This document shows positions 30,871 to 50,089 of a DNA stretch of 64,000 bases, one piece after another; the first letter of the stretch is position 1, and the number at the start of each line of letters is the position of its first letter. Source of the DNA: Ochotona curzoniae (taxonomy: Eukaryota; Chordata; Mammalia; Lagomorpha; Ochotonidae); the NCBI RefSeq assembly GCF_017591425.1, contig NW_024464918.1, positions 5,206,001 to 5,270,000 of the forward strand, written 5' to 3'. Made by a program: the position numbers and the translations under genes. Below the pieces are notes generated by a model. That model did not search any database. It was not told the DNA's origin and saw only the letters and a list, made by a program, of their open reading frames with translations.

Positions 30871-31021
30871 GGAATTAAAAGAGTGTTTATTTTTGTGCCA
30901 AAAAACGGAAATCCATGTGGAGTTTTTTGCAATATATACTTTCCACAAACTTTTTGAAGACCTTTCCTATGCATTGATGTCAAAATTTTTTTTTCACCAA
31001 AACAAATTTTTCTGTCATTCC
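30871..31021. mobile_element. Palindromic MITE-like element, 151 bp
   Basis: The left part (ggaattaaaagagtgtttat, then ttttgtgccaaaaaac) is the imperfect reverse complement of the right part (caccaaaacaaatttttctg, then tcattcc). The interior carries ctttttgaagacc. The same interior and the ACCAAAA-type ends occur at 49711-49850. This suggests a small non-autonomous, probably mariner-like DNA element; the family assignment is an inference. Confidence 0.55.
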
Positions 31022-32340
31022 ATCTCTTGTGCACTTTTGGGCAGACTCTCATCTTTCACTCTAACCAACCCCATCAGCACCATTTCCTGCCCTCCACTCT
31101 ACCATGCATTCTCTAAGTCTGGCTCCCCCCTTTCTGCCCTTCTCTACTCATCTGTTTCTGTTTTCCTTTTATTTCTCTCTTATGTTTTTTGCTTTACTAA
31201 ACAATAAACATATACTCAGCATAGTTTTGTTCTAAGCGACAGAAGATGGGAAATTCCTGCAGGGCATAAGGCTGGGCAAGGGTCTCCACTGAGGAGCTTA
31301 CCTTCACATACTTCTAACCCACGCACGCAATAATGACAGATTGAGGTCCATTCTCTTGAGAAAAGCATCAGGGTGTGAGATAACAGGGACATGTCAGGTC
31401 TAGAAAAGGCCACTTTAGATAAGGAAGCCTCTTCCAAGAGGTGATGCCATGTTAGGATCCAACTGGTGAAAAATAGCAAGTCTTGTAAGGACTCAAGGAA
31501 GGGCAGTCCTGCTTGGGGGGGGGGGCAAGAGAGAAGGCAAAGACCCAGAGGTGGGAAGGAGTTGGGCATACTGAAGAGTCAGAAAGGAGGCTGGGTGGCT
31601 GGGGGTGAGGGGATGAGGAAAGAAACAAAGTTTACCAGACAGTGGTCACAACATGGAACTCCTGAAAGGCTTCACTTAGTCATTCAGACTTGATTAGAAC
31701 AAGCAGTGTTCTAATTCCAGCCCTTAGCACCTGCTGCGCTCCTTCCCATTGACTCTGGGATGCTCGCCTCATTTCCCACCATGCCTTGCCTGGTTCTTTC
31801 CCTTATACATGATCTGCCTTAAGGAAGCCTTCTCTGCTTTCTCAACTACAGTACCCTGGCAAGGCTCCCTCTAGTAATGAATCATATTTTTATAAATAAA
31901 TACTTAATAGTACAATTCATTGTTCTGTCTCTTTTACTCATTACCCAGCAAGCTCCCTGAATACAAGAATACTCTGTGAATGTGCATCCCCAGTGCCTTG
32001 TGCAACACAGGCATAGAGTCAGGGCTTGAGAACACCATTATAAGAATGAATGCACAAGCGACTGAAATCATCAAAGCATGCAGCATTTAGCATGCACTAT
32101 GCTCCTCTGGGATCCAAGAGGAGTTGGTTCCAGAATGTCTTGTAGCTACCTAAATAAGTGGATGCTTAGGTTCCTTCTAGAAAATGATGCATTATTTGCA
32201 AAGCATCTACGTACATGCTCCAGTAGATTTTAAATCTCTAGATTACTCATCATCTCTCCTGAAATGTAAAGGCTCTGGGAGTAGCTCTGACAGGGCATTG
32301 TTTAGTGAATAATGATAAAATAAACATCTGCACATGTTCA

Positions 32341-34970
<2,630 letters not shown>

Positions 34971-35075
34971 CCGCAGAAAGGAGGGGAAACCCTGGCCATA
35001 GTATCCAACAGCAAAGTAGTCTGGCTTCGGCCTGAGGACCTTCATGATGTTTTCATAGAATTTTGCCTGCTGAAT
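34971..35075 (-). CDS. DOCK2: DOCK2 exon 40, DHR-2 (about residues 1323-1357)
   Basis: 105 bases, phase 0-0, between acceptor gttcttcctgcag and donor CGG|gtgagt. It encodes [18 protein letters not shown] and then [17 protein letters not shown]. The [11 protein letters not shown] segment is a hallmark of DOCK family lobe B and is fully retained. Confidence 0.97.
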
Positions 35076-35159
35076 CTGCAGGAAGAACACACAGCTGGTA
35101 ACCATACAGGTACACACCTGTACGGCACACTCCAATCCAACGCACATTCAGTTTAAAGA

Positions 35160-35435
35160 GTTGCCATTTGGCACAGTGGTGAAGACGCGGCGTGTGATGT
35201 CCCATCCCTTATCAGAATATTTGGGCTTAAGTGCCAGTTGTGCTCCCAATCCCAGCTTCCTGCTGATGTGTGTTTCTGGAGACAGCAGGCGATGGCCACC
35301 TATGTCAGAGACTCAAGCTGAGTTCTAATTTCCTGGCTTCAGCTTGGCCCCACCCAAACTGCTGTATTTGAGGGAATGAAGCATGAATTGGAAATCTCTC
35401 TCTCTCGTCTCTTTTTCAAATCAATAAACAATTAA
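35160..35435 (+). repeat. Lagomorph C-type SINE, plus orientation
   Basis: The diverged copy includes ttgccatttggcacagtggt, cagcttcctgctgatgtgtg and a tail near aatcaataaacaat. It starts 84 bases from exon 40, upstream of it in the transcript. Confidence 0.65.
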
Positions 35436-35934
35436 TTTTGTAAAACAAGTGGAGACAGATAAGATACTACCATTATACTAGAACCAGTGTGTCAAGTAAA
35501 TATATTCATGCAGCTATGGCTGCACCAAAAATCTCAATAGCAGTAGCTACAGTTACAACCTTCTGGGTCATTTGTGAATCCCTTGCCTGCATCAGCTCAT
35601 TTCCCTGCATCATCCTTATAACAAACCCATGAACATCTCCACTTTAGAGACAAAGGTATGTCATACAGGGTGCAGAAGGGAGCCTAGACACACCCAGGGG
35701 CCCCTTCATCACCACTCTGTTCCCACCCCAAGCACTCAGCTCCGTGTTTAGAGGGCACACAGGTGGGTAAGTCTCTTTGCGCATCTGACATAATCCACCA
35801 ACTCTAACAGGCATTTTTCATATTTTGACATCTCTGAAGATAATCTGCATCTTACTTTCTACCTCTTATGGCATCTTATTAGTGCAATTGGCCCTAAAGA
35901 AATCAAGACATAGAACATAGAAAGAATAGTGTGA

Positions 35935-36215
35935 ATGCCTTTAGGGCTATACTTAAGATGTTGGGATGTCCATGTGTCATAATGAAGTGCTTGAGTTGGA
36001 GTCCGGGCTGCTCCTGTTTGCAGCTTCCTGTTGCTGAACATCCCAGCAAGCAGCAGATGACGGCCCAATTCCTTGGGTCTCTGCCATCCACAAGGGAGAT
36101 CCAAATTGCATTCTGGTCTCCTAACTTCAGCCTGGCCTAGCCCTGGTGCGAAGTGACCTGATAGATAAATCATTTCCCTCTGTATTTCTTTTTCTCTGCC
36201 TTTCAAACAAAAACT
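35935..36215 (+). repeat. Lagomorph C-type SINE, plus orientation, diverged
   Basis: Its body has gcttcctgttgctgaacatc and ccatccacaagggagatcca, and it ends tttctctgcctttcaaacaa. Confidence 0.6.
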
Positions 36216-36981
36216 CCAAATAGAACAGTGCACCTTGCAATCAATAGCATCTTCAGTTTGCTGTAGTATGAAGTTACATCTGGACCCAGACAGGGTGTAT
36301 AATGTATAATGGGAACTGGAGGAAGGGATGTGTGTGCATGAGTGTGCACTGGGGGTTGTGTGGGAGTGATTGCACACATTTGGAAGGAACGTATGACTCC
36401 ATGTCTCCGAATGTAGGTGGATACCAGTGCAGATTGTGAGCTGTGTGTTGGTGCAAGTCCATACCGAGGCACATAGTTAGACATAGAGCAAACAGTTAAA
36501 GGCTCAGTTGCTTTCAATAAGATCACCAGCCCCCAAACCCCTCTTATCCCCATGAAAAAACTCTCAATCCTTTTCTAACATTGACTCTCATTCTGTAGTT
36601 CCCTAGAAACAGTTGGACTGGCCTAAGAAGGGACTCTGGCGTCCTAGTGCTCAGGCAGCCAGTAAATAGAGAGAGATGCTGGGGAAAGAGTTGCCAAGAA
36701 GTTTGGTTTGCCCTACAGAGCCTAACTCTCCACTGAGCCCCAGGTCTGGCAACACCTGCAGGGCAGACTAGCTCCCCCGACCCTGCATTCTCTCTACCAG
36801 ATCACAAGCATGGACATGCTGGAGGCAACAGCCACATAAAGAGACTTTTAATGTGACACACTCATTCATCAGAAGGCACCAGTTGTGATTTCATTTAACT
36901 GTTTTAGTGATATGTGGAGTTTTTAGTACGAATGTAGCACAGCGTTCACTTACTGGGTGTGCTGGGGCCATAGCAGCCCTA

Positions 36982-37278
<297 letters not shown>

Positions 37279-38629
37279 CTATAGCAAAGTCACAGAGACA
37301 ACAGTTAGGGGCTACCTCCAAGTTCATGGGGCTCTGGCTAAGGAAGGGACCCATGCCTTGTTGTGCCACCTGGGACTGAGTTACATGCTTTGTTCTGATA
37401 TAGCAGGGAGCTGGGGAATTCCTGGGGACAGTGACCTTCCACTGCTATCCTCCCACCCTAGGACAAACAATGAAGTAGGTCTAGAAGGGCCAAGCTTCAC
37501 GACTATGCTGAGGGCAATAAACCACAGCCAGGTGAGAAAGGAAATTCAGGGAGCAAAAGAGATGGCGCAGGTCAAGGACCCAATAAGACACAGGGCCAGG
37601 ATGCAAGCCCAGGTATGTGACTCCACTCCCCGACTTAGGAGTGCTTCAAAAATGAAACCCTTGGTTGCTTCAGCTTCCTCAGTGTACAAGTTGGATCCAC
37701 TGGTTAAAGAGAAATAGTTCAACAGAGGAGTGGACAAGTGGCCCAAGGTCAGGTAGTTTCTGGAAGTGGAACTGGGGCCTGCGTTGGGCTCCTGGGCATC
37801 TTCCCACTCTGCTAAACCTGGCCCTTTCTACTGAGATGCTATGGTATGTGGCAATGAGAGCAGGTAGGGCTGGAGGTGATAGAGTGTTAAAGAAAACAAA
37901 ATCAGACCTTTTAAAAATAGGTTTCTTTCCGTCTTCGAAAAAAAAATTTGAGGAAACAAAAAAAAATCTGGGTATAAAGGATGTTTTTTATTTTTACTGT
38001 CTTCAGCCTGAAATGAACATCCTTCCCACACCATTCCAGACTTAAGGGGGTCAGGGGCCTCTGCGGAGCTTTGGAGAGGTACAGGGTGGGCTGGCTATCA
38101 GCCCATCTCGGGGGCTGGCCCTTAGAGTGCACATTTGGTTTAAAGTGGAGAAAGCCCCTAAATGGAGAAGCTGGGGGAGGCAGGGGAAGAGAGAGGGGGA
38201 GGTTGCCAAAATGCAGTGGGTGCTGTGCAGTAGAAGTGCTCTCTGCATCCAAGCGTAAAAATAAATAAGACCAAGGGCCGAGTGGAGGAGCTTCAGCTGC
38301 AAGCCCGAGGCAACTTAGTGAGCAGCATAAAGATGCTTTATGTGCCAAGAGGAACGAAGTCTTCACCCTAGGTCGTGCTTTTTCTCTACACCCTGAGCAA
38401 GAGGGGTCTGATGACGTCCCTGGGCAAGCCAGGGATTGTCTGGCTCAAACGGAAGTTCTTTGCCAACTGAACATCCTAAGGATAGGAAGAAGACAACACG
38501 CTCTCCCCATGGGTTAAACGATCATCAAGGGACAAGGGCAGCAAGTCAGGGGCCTGGGATTTCCTAGCACCTGCTAGATTTTAGGCATGGTGTGGTCTGC
38601 AGAAATGGAGCACATACACAGAAGGATAA

Positions 38630-38975
38630 GGGACTGGCACTGTTGCACAATGGGATAAACTGCTGCCTGCAACACTGACATCCCATCTTGGGATGGCTCC
38701 ATTTTGGAACATTTTGGTTTGAGTCCTGGATGCTCTGCTTCTTATCTAATTCACCGCTAATGCACCTGAGATGGCAGTGGAAGATGGCTCGAGAACTTGG
38801 GCCTGTGTCCTCCACATGAGAGACCCAGATGGAGCTCCTGGATTCAGTCTTCAATATGACCCAGACCCTGACTATTGAAGCCATTTGAAGAGTGGATCAG
38901 CAACTGGAACCTCTCTCTCTCTCTCTAATCCTAACCCTCTCTTTGTCTCATGAATGCTTCAAATAAATAAATAAA
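38630..38975 (+). repeat. Lagomorph C-type SINE, plus orientation
   Basis: The head gggactggcactgttgcaca is followed by a body with cacctgagatggcagtggaa, then CT repeats and the tail caaataaataaataaataat. A taatcctaaccct interruption follows the CT repeat. Confidence 0.8.
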
Positions 38976-40679
38976 TAATTCTAAACAAAATATGGACAAG
39001 AAATAGTGTCTGATGCTGCCAAACCTAAGTGGGAAAAGCGCTGATAGACGAAATTTCAAGGGGTGAAGAGAAGTCTTTCAGGTGGTCAGTAAATGGACTC
39101 GCAGAATAAAAACACATGATGTGCGTCTGCAGCAATGAGTCTCCCTGAGGAGGTGTGAGGCAGGAAAGCTGGAGGGGCACATTCTAGAAGCTTTCACAGC
39201 AGTGGCATTCAGGGTGAATGGTATTTATCTGCTCCTTCCAGTGCTTCCAGCACTAACCCAGTCCCTTGCCCTCTTCCTCATTGCCTTGTACAATACCCAA
39301 AACATCTTGCTCAGTAAAGATAACTAGTGCCATGTTTGTTTTGCCCACTAAATGGATCTTTGAGCTTGTGCCACCTTCTCTTCATTCAGCAGAATGGGCT
39401 GAATGGAATACTCGGCTGAGGACAAAACCCAGCATATATTTTGAAGGTTCCCACATTGCAATTGACTTTTTTAGCTATCTGATAAATAAGAAGCCTGCCT
39501 TGCTGCCATCAGGGCGGGAGAAACAAGGAATGGGAGAGCCTGTACCCTCAAGAGGTTTCTAATAGTAAATTTTGCAGTTTCCCCCAAATGGCTCAACTCC
39601 GGCGAATTTATAAGCTCTTCTACAGACATTACCTCATTTTATCTTTCCAGGGAAGGTGGGGAGAGCAGGACCGAGTCATAGGCAATGGACTGCAGTGCCA
39701 GGGTGGAGCAAAATGGAGTGTTAAATTACATCCTGATGAACTGTAAGAAGTCTTGCAATTAAAAGTGAGGTAGGGCTGTAGGTAAGCCTGAGGACTTGTG
39801 AAAGGCTTGAGAGAGGAAGTGGCAGGATAGGGCCAACAGGATGGTAATTAAAATTTAGCAGATATTACTATGTGCCGGTTCCTACACAAAGTGCTCTGCA
39901 TGCATTTTCTCACCTAATTTTCACAATACAACTAGGAAGTAGGCACAAGTGGTATCTCCCTGTTATGGATGGGAGCTGGAATTGCTGAGAGGGCAAGACA
40001 ACTGCAAGTGGTAGAGAAGCAAGGAGTGAAGGCTGGGTGTCTTGGCTCCAGAGTGCAGCCACTTGGCACTCCTGCGTGCCCATCTCCTACTGGATGAATG
40101 CTGGCACCTGGGCTTGCACTTCCAAAAAGTCCACTGGAGACTGGAGCTGGGCAATAGTTGGTCTGTGCAGCCTCTTGACCAAACTCAACCCAGCAAGCCT
40201 ACTGTTAAAATGTCAAGGATGGCACCCCATCACTTGTCCACTCAATCCACTCACGGATCTGACATATGATCCTTGGGTTCTGTATGCTAGATTATGTTTT
40301 TAGTCTCTGAGCATTCTGCAGGGGACAAGACGCGCTCTGCTCTCGAGGCACCTTCAAGTGCGAAACCAATACACAATGAATGAAGTGATATCTGGTAGAA
40401 GAATGAGAGTGATACAAGTTGGGGTGCCGCTGCTTTGTTGAGGAGTGGTCATGGAAGACTTCCTTCAAGGACATGACATCTGAGCAAAGCCCTGAACAAG
40501 AAAAGGAAACAGCCTACTAGGGAAAAGCTCTGAAGCAGGATTGTTCCAAGTTGGGAAAAGCAAATGCAAACATGCTGGGGTTGAAAGGAGCTTGGCACTA
40601 AGTATGTGGACAAGAGGAAATCAGGCAGGAAGAAACTGAGAGAAGTGGCCAACGCACAGTTTCTGTGGGTCCATCTTAT

Positions 40680-41395
40680 TAAAAAATTTTCATTTTTTGT
40701 TGTTGTTGTTGTTGTTTAATCTTACTGGGAAGTGAGCAACAAATAAAGATACAGAGAGATGGAGAGCTTCCATTTGCTGGTTCACTCCTCAAATTCCTAT
40801 AATAGCTGTGTCTGGAATAGGCCAACACCAGGAAAACAGAACTCAGTGTAGGTCTCCCATGTGGGTCATAGAGATCCAAGAACATGGACCATCACTTGCT
40901 GCAGCACAGCATTCCCACTAGCAGGGAATTGGATTGGAGGTGAAGTAGTTGTGGGACCAATGTTGTGGCACAGTGGGTTAACTCAATACCTACAATGTTA
41001 GTATCTGATATTAGAGTTCCCTCTTGAGTTTTTGGTTGTTTCACATCTGATGCAGTTACCTGTTGATATAACTGGGAAAGCAGTGGACAACACTCTAAGT
41101 ATGTGAGCCCTTGCCCCCATGTGGAAGACCTAGATGGAATTCCAGGCTTCTGGCTTCAGTTTGACTCAGCTCCAACCCTTGTAGTAATTTGGGGAGTGAA
41201 TTAACGGATGGATAATCTCTCTTCTCCCTTTGTGTTGTTCCTTCCCTCCATTACTTTACCTTCCAATCAAATAAAAAGAAATCTTAAAAAGTAAACAAAG
41301 ATACAGACTAGCTAGGACTCAAGGCAGCCTGTCTGATATGGGATGTGGGCATCTTGAGTTGCGTTTTAACCATTGCGCCAGATGCCCACCCACTT
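40680..41395 (-). repeat. C-type SINE, minus orientation, split by another SINE
   Basis: The tail and body run 40680 to about 40950 (gttgttgttgttgttgttta, ccatttgctggttcactcct). The head resumes at about 41303 (ctagctaggactcaaggcag) and ends with attgcgccagatgcccac. The interval between is a separate plus-oriented SINE. Confidence 0.75.
40952..41290 (+). repeat. C-type SINE inserted in an older SINE
   Basis: The head is aatgttgtggcacagtgggt. The body includes tgggaaagcagtggacaaca and ggggagtgaattaacggatg, and the tail is caatcaaataaaaag. It interrupts the minus-oriented copy around it. Confidence 0.75.
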
Positions 41396-41762
41396 GGGGC
41401 CTATGTGGGAGCCAATGAGATGACAGTAAGCAGAATGGCATGATACTACATGTGGTTTTGATTAGCTTGTTTCTTACGTGAGGGATAATTCTAAGGAGAG
41501 GAGGGACAGAGATGGAAGACACAGGGACACTGCTTAGGAGCTACTGCTGTGCCAAAGGGAGGGACATTGATACCCGGAATAGAGGTGACAGAAATGGGCA
41601 TAAGCAGAGAGTGGGGGAGAAGTGAATACATTTAGGGTCTGGAGGGATAGCTGACCAATTCAGGAGAGACCTGAGGATGAACTGGGTGGAGACGATGGGT
41701 AACAATGATCCTTTCTAGAGGCCAGAGTGCACACTGAGCGAGAAGGGGCAAGGACACCTTAC

Positions 41763-41882
41763 CTTTCCTTTGTCGAAGTAGCCTATGATGGTCTCATAGA
41801 GTGTCTCCTTCAGCTGCCGGTGTGTCTGAGGGTGCTGTTGGCCGGTCTGCATGACCTGTGAGGCGCACTGCTCATCTGACCA
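41763..41882 (-). CDS. DOCK2: DOCK2 exon 38, DHR-2 lobe A (about residues 1253-1292)
   Basis: 120 bases, phase 0-0, between acceptor ctcttggcag and donor AAG|gtaagg. It starts [18 protein letters not shown] and ends [15 protein letters not shown]. It forms helical-repeat lobe A, the dimer interface. I see no difference from the human sequence as I recall it. Confidence 0.97.
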
Positions 41883-42737
<855 letters not shown>

Positions 42738-45700
42738 TCAGGGAGCACAGGCTGAGTTATCAAGTACAACAATAAGGGGGATATCTGGCAGGGACAGGAA
42801 GGACCACTGACTGCCCATTGGAATAACCAGGCCCCCCTCCAGGTCACCAGGAAGTCTTCCACCCTGACCTGCCAGTCCTGTGTGTGTGCGAATGGAGGGG
42901 AGGGTTGCCAAGGGGGGATGGTAACAATGACAGAACCTAGCACTTGCTCAGCACTCAGGTTGTTTCAAGGGACTATGCTACATGTTTTAAATGCCTCTAG
43001 CCATTTGATCCTCATGAAGAGGCTCTGTTGGGAATTCCCATTTTTGGATAAGAACATCAAGGCCTGATAAAGTCAAGTACCAACCCATCCCACCATTCTA
43101 CATGGTCCAAAAGGGTCTGGCCAAGGTAGTACGACAGGTCAGGAAAAGAAAGGGAGGGATGAATAATATGTGTGAAGTTATGTGCTAACGAATGGCAAAA
43201 TGTGACACCCACTGCTTTGCTGTGTGATTCTAGGAGCACAACCCAGGCATGACACCTGTAAAGGGTGGCACCCACTCTCTCAAAGCGCATTTTCTGGCAA
43301 CAAGGGAAAGGTGGGTTAGAGAATGATTTTTCACATGCCAGCTGTCAACAGGAGGGTGAATGCACAGCCACAATCATTTTCTCATGCCTTATTTCCTTGC
43401 AACATGACATGCTAGTTCTAGACCCTAGGGTGACAAGAGAGTGGAAGGGTATTGATGAAAGGAAGAAAGGCGAGCTTTGGTGAATTCTTAAATGATCGAT
43501 CCATAGCAGATATAAGGGGGCAGTGAATTGGCTTCTTTGCACCTCAGTTGGTTTATCTGTGAAATGGAAAAACTTATAGAAACTATTTAGAGAGTTTTCC
43601 TGCGTCTGAAGATCTATTCAGATCACACATGGCATATCAAAGACTCTGCAAGTGCTCAACAGTGTGAGTGCTGATCAGTGCTGTAGGCACTGAAGGTGAT
43701 TTGCTGGTAGCTGATACTGAGCAAGGAGAGTTGTTAGCTGTTACCACCTAGCTAGGCTCTTCTACAAAGCAGTCTCACTGGGATCAGAACCAGGATCCAC
43801 AGCCAGATAACCTTGTCTGGTGACTTGCATGTGGTCAGTGGCATTGATTAAAACTCAAGTCTTGGTGACCTGGTGAAGGGAAAATGTTTGAGTTTGCCAG
43901 GATTCCTCCTGACCACATGTCTCCCACTGGGGGACACAGGACATCTGCCCCAAGTGCAGAACTCAGTGTTCAGGCTTGGAGTCCTGTAAGCAGAAAGCTT
44001 TTCTGTAAAGGAGGATCCAAAGCCAGGAGGTAGGTAGCCTCCAGTAGTGGCTACAGGAAACTGGAATGGGAAGGAAGGCCACCTAGTAACTGGACAACTA
44101 GTGAGTCCGGCCACCCTAGGGACCTTTGCTCATCCACTCTTCATCCAGCAAAGTGGTCCTGCACACCCAGGTTGTACTGGGCATTAGTGAGAAACTTCTG
44201 GCAGAAGTAGTTACCTTACTGCTTGGTGACATCTTCTATGACACAGACATAGATCAAATCAACAGACAAATAATTGTGAAAATGCAGCAGTAACAACTGT
44301 TGCAAAAGAGAGGTCTGTGATATTGGGGGTTGGCGGCAAAAGTGGGGAGGCAGACTGATCCAAGTGGGAGAGAAGGGGCTTCCGGGAAGTTGTCCATAGC
44401 ATGACAAGTTTGGCTAAGCTCTGAAGGGGAAGACAGAGGAGGCGCAGAGGCCCAGGAGAATCATTGGTCAATTGACTCTTTCAACACCTGAGTGCCTTAT
44501 TACCGTAGAGTCTCCCAATTCATCCCCCTCACCATATTTTGGAGTTGAGAAGGTAGATACAGATGTGAAAATAGAGTCAGAAATGGGTAGATGCCAGATT
44601 TAATGTAACCACCTCTGCCTCCAGAGACAGGGTTTTTTCTGTCCCCCTCAGCTCTCAGAAAGTCCTTGGGGGAAATGGCACATGATCCCCTGGCAGAGGA
44701 CCGGAGTCCAGATACACCTGTGTGTGATCATTCATGGCCTGTGCTCGCCTTAGCTCCTCCTATACATTCTTTGCTCCTGGAACCCATGGGTGGCAGGGTC
44801 CAAAGAGCATGGACACAGAGGACAGAAGGAGAGCTCCCATGTACTGCCAGCTCCCAAATAGGCCAAAAAACTCTCTTTCATCCTCTGTGAACTCAGCAGT
44901 TGGATGACATGTTGCCAAGCTCAAACATGTCATCCCAAGAAGTTTCACCAAGAAGGTCAAACCCAACCCTTCGATGCCAGATGCTTGAGGCAAGTGAGTG
45001 GGGTGAGGTGTAACAGGGAATGGTGATGGTGCCAAGACCACAGCACTTAGGTTTGTGTCTGGACAGGCTTTCACTACCCAGTTCAGATGACAGTCACAAA
45101 AAAGAATAAGAGTCTAGCATTCCCACACCTTCCCAAGTTTGGGGAAAAGGAGCAAACTTTGACTTTTATGCAAAACCTCTAGGTTTTACAATTTTGGCAA
45201 CCAATTAAAAAAAAACTGTTTTAAAAATATGACGCCTGCCAAATAGAACAGGTTTTCAGACCATCCCCTGTTTGCAATGTCTGACTTAGGAAAATATGGT
45301 TTTCCTAGATTGCTATGGGCCTCCAGTCTCCAAAGCTTGTGGAGGTCTGGAATTCACCATCTGTGTTTCTAAAATGAGAAGGAGAAAGAAAAAAAAGATT
45401 GGAGTGAGGCAACCATGTGCCAGGCACATCACCCACATTATCTTCTTTAACCCTCAAAGTAGCAGGTGGAATGGAATCATTCCACAGACCAGAAGCCTCA
45501 GCTAATTCCTATAGTTGCTTTTCCAGGGTCACAAAGAAAAGAAGCAGGTCCTCCAGACCTCAAATATTTGTTCTACTATAATAAGCTGTGTCTAATGCAG
45601 GTACAAGTACTCAGGCTCAGGACAGTCTACGGAGTTATCTGTTCCCTAAGTGGTAGTTCTTGTTTCTGGAAGATGGTCAAATGAATACCCCAAATATCTA

Positions 45701-45834
45701 CAGTGACAAGAGTGCAAGTTTATACCCAAAGTTTCTGCCCCTAGACCATGGGAGTCAAAGGCTCTTTAAATACCCTGTCCCTGATCTTCTGGGTGGTTCT
45801 ACCTCACAAGTGCTTACCTCATAAGGATGGGCAC

Positions 45835-46440
45835 AAAAGGATACATCCACAAATGTTAGGAATGTTTTTGCTGTGCTATTTATTATAAAAACAGGTTGGA
45901 AAACAAATGTCCACCTACATAGCTTGACTATGTAAAAATTTTTTTAAAACGACTTTCATATTTTTATGTGAGGAGAAAAGAGAGAGGGAAAGAATGAGTG
46001 AGAAAGCAAGCTCCTAATGGCAGGTTCACTTCCTTATTCCCCACAAAAGCTGGGGCTGGGCCAGGGCTGAAATCAGGAGCCTGGAACTCAATGCCACGGC
46101 TCCATGTGGGTGTCGGGGACCCAACCATCTGCCGCTTCCAACGTCCTGCATTAGCAAGAGACTGCAACTGGGCGATGCGGTTGGCATTCTTTACTGGCCT
46201 CTTAACAGCAGTGCCAAAAGTCTACCTAACTGTATAAATCCTGGCACATTTTGAAAGGAAATTTTATGATTTTAGTTAAAGTAATGTTGAAATAGATGTA
46301 CTGACATGGAGTTCTTGTCAAGTAAATTAAAAAGGAAAGGATAAATTATTATGAGTAACAATTTCATTTTTTGCAAAAAAATGCATAAAAATTTATATAT
46401 AAATAATAAAAATATAAAAGTCTGGAATACATATGGATAA
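45835..46440 (+). repeat. L1 3' fragment interrupted by a SINE
   Basis: The 5' piece (aatgtttttgctgtgctatt, aaacaaatgtccacctacat) resembles the L1 ORF2 3' end. AT-rich L1-like sequence resumes after 46215 (gtataaatcctggcacattt) and runs to about 46440. Confidence 0.5.
45940..46215 (-). repeat. C-type SINE, minus orientation, inside an L1 fragment
   Basis: The body has gggctgggccagggctgaaa and ccatgtgggtgtcggggacc. The tail is degraded. Confidence 0.65.
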
Positions 46441-47046
46441 TAAAATCTATTTCAATTTTTTGGCTTATCTGTATTCTAGAGCTTTGTTTTGGTAATATGT
46501 ACTTGTTATTTTCCTAATGAGCAAAAAAATAAAATAATATGAGAAAACTTTACACAACAAACAATATGAAATTCTCAGAAAAATTGGCAAAGGACTTCTT
46601 TGCTCCAGGCTAATCTTAATCCCTCCCCACTTCTCAAGCCACTTCAAGACATATTCAAATTACTATCCTTCAAATGCCAAGAAAGAAGTTTCCACAGTCT
46701 TACTGTTTTGTTTTCTCCCTTCAAACTTGTACCAGCTGAGGATCTTATCCAGTGTCTTCACAGGCCATCCTGGACCAAATGCAAATGTAAGTCCCCAGCA
46801 CAGCCCCCATGATGTTTACCTTTAAGGAAAGCCTGATCTATGGGCACAGGGGGACAGGAAGGTCCCACAGAGCTACAACAGTTTTCTGAAGAAGAGAAAG
46901 GGCTGGGTCTGGAGGAGTGCTAGGAATCAGAGGGCTTGAGTGTTGAGAAGTCTGCATTCTACTGTGAATGTAGAGAGGAGCCATCCATGCACAGAGCACA
47001 GAAGTGCCTGGGGTTGGTCTGGGTTTTAGAAAATAAAAAGTCTTAC

Positions 47047-47087
47047 CTGATGTACATCTCTTCCCGGTTATTATCTTTGTAGAAATT
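47047..47087 (-). CDS. DOCK2: DOCK2 exon 36, 41-bp microexon at the start of DHR-2
   Basis: 41 bases between acceptor cctttgcctag and donor CATCAG|gtaaga. It encodes NFYKDNNREEMYI and the first two bases of an Arg codon that exon 37 completes. This agrees with the human protein at about residues 1209-1222. It is too short to stand out as an open frame. The strong acceptor pyrimidine tract and the phase agreement on both sides support it. Confidence 0.95.
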
Positions 47088-49649
<2,562 letters not shown>

Positions 49650-49710
49650 TCATCTCATTTTGTATACAAGTATAGGAGGGCCTGAGAACGTGTGTGGAGA
49701 AATACTACTA

Positions 49711-49850
49711 AAAGATAAATTTATTCTATTGTGAAAATACTTGGTTATCCCTGCATAGCTTTTTCATAATTCAAATTTTTCATGAAGTTTTTGAAGACTT
49801 CTCATATGCTTGGATTTCAAAAACCTTTGTACCAAAATAAATTTATCTTT
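49711..49850. mobile_element. MITE with perfect 13-bp terminal inverted repeats, 140 bp
   Basis: The left end AAAGATAAATTTA (49711-49723) is the exact reverse complement of the right end TAAATTTATCTTT (49838-49850). The interior has atgaagtttttgaagacttc and ggatttcaaaaacctttgta. It matches the interior and right-end pattern of 30871-31021. A TA-flanked mariner-type element is likely but unproven. Confidence 0.65.
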
Positions 49851-50089
49851 GTAACTCAACCCCAAGAGCTTTGCAAAGTACCCTCATAGCTATCCATATA
49901 GTTTAGTAAGTCAATTTTTCCCTACCATTAGAAATGGGGAAAAAATTATAATTTCCCAAGGGAGGTAGTGATATGAAAGAATTGGGCTTCTAATCTATAC
50001 ATTAAAACTGTGCATCATCACAGTTTGTTCGGTAGCAAAAACTAGATTTTGATTTTCATAGTTCTCTATCAAAACATAGAATGTACTTT

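Larger units (their letters stand above)
37279..41762 (-). other. DOCK2: DOCK2 intron 38
   Basis: 4.5 kb. It holds the SINE at 38630-38975, the nested SINE pair at 40680-41395 and MIR/L2-like relics around 39640-39970. No exon recognised. Confidence 0.8.
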
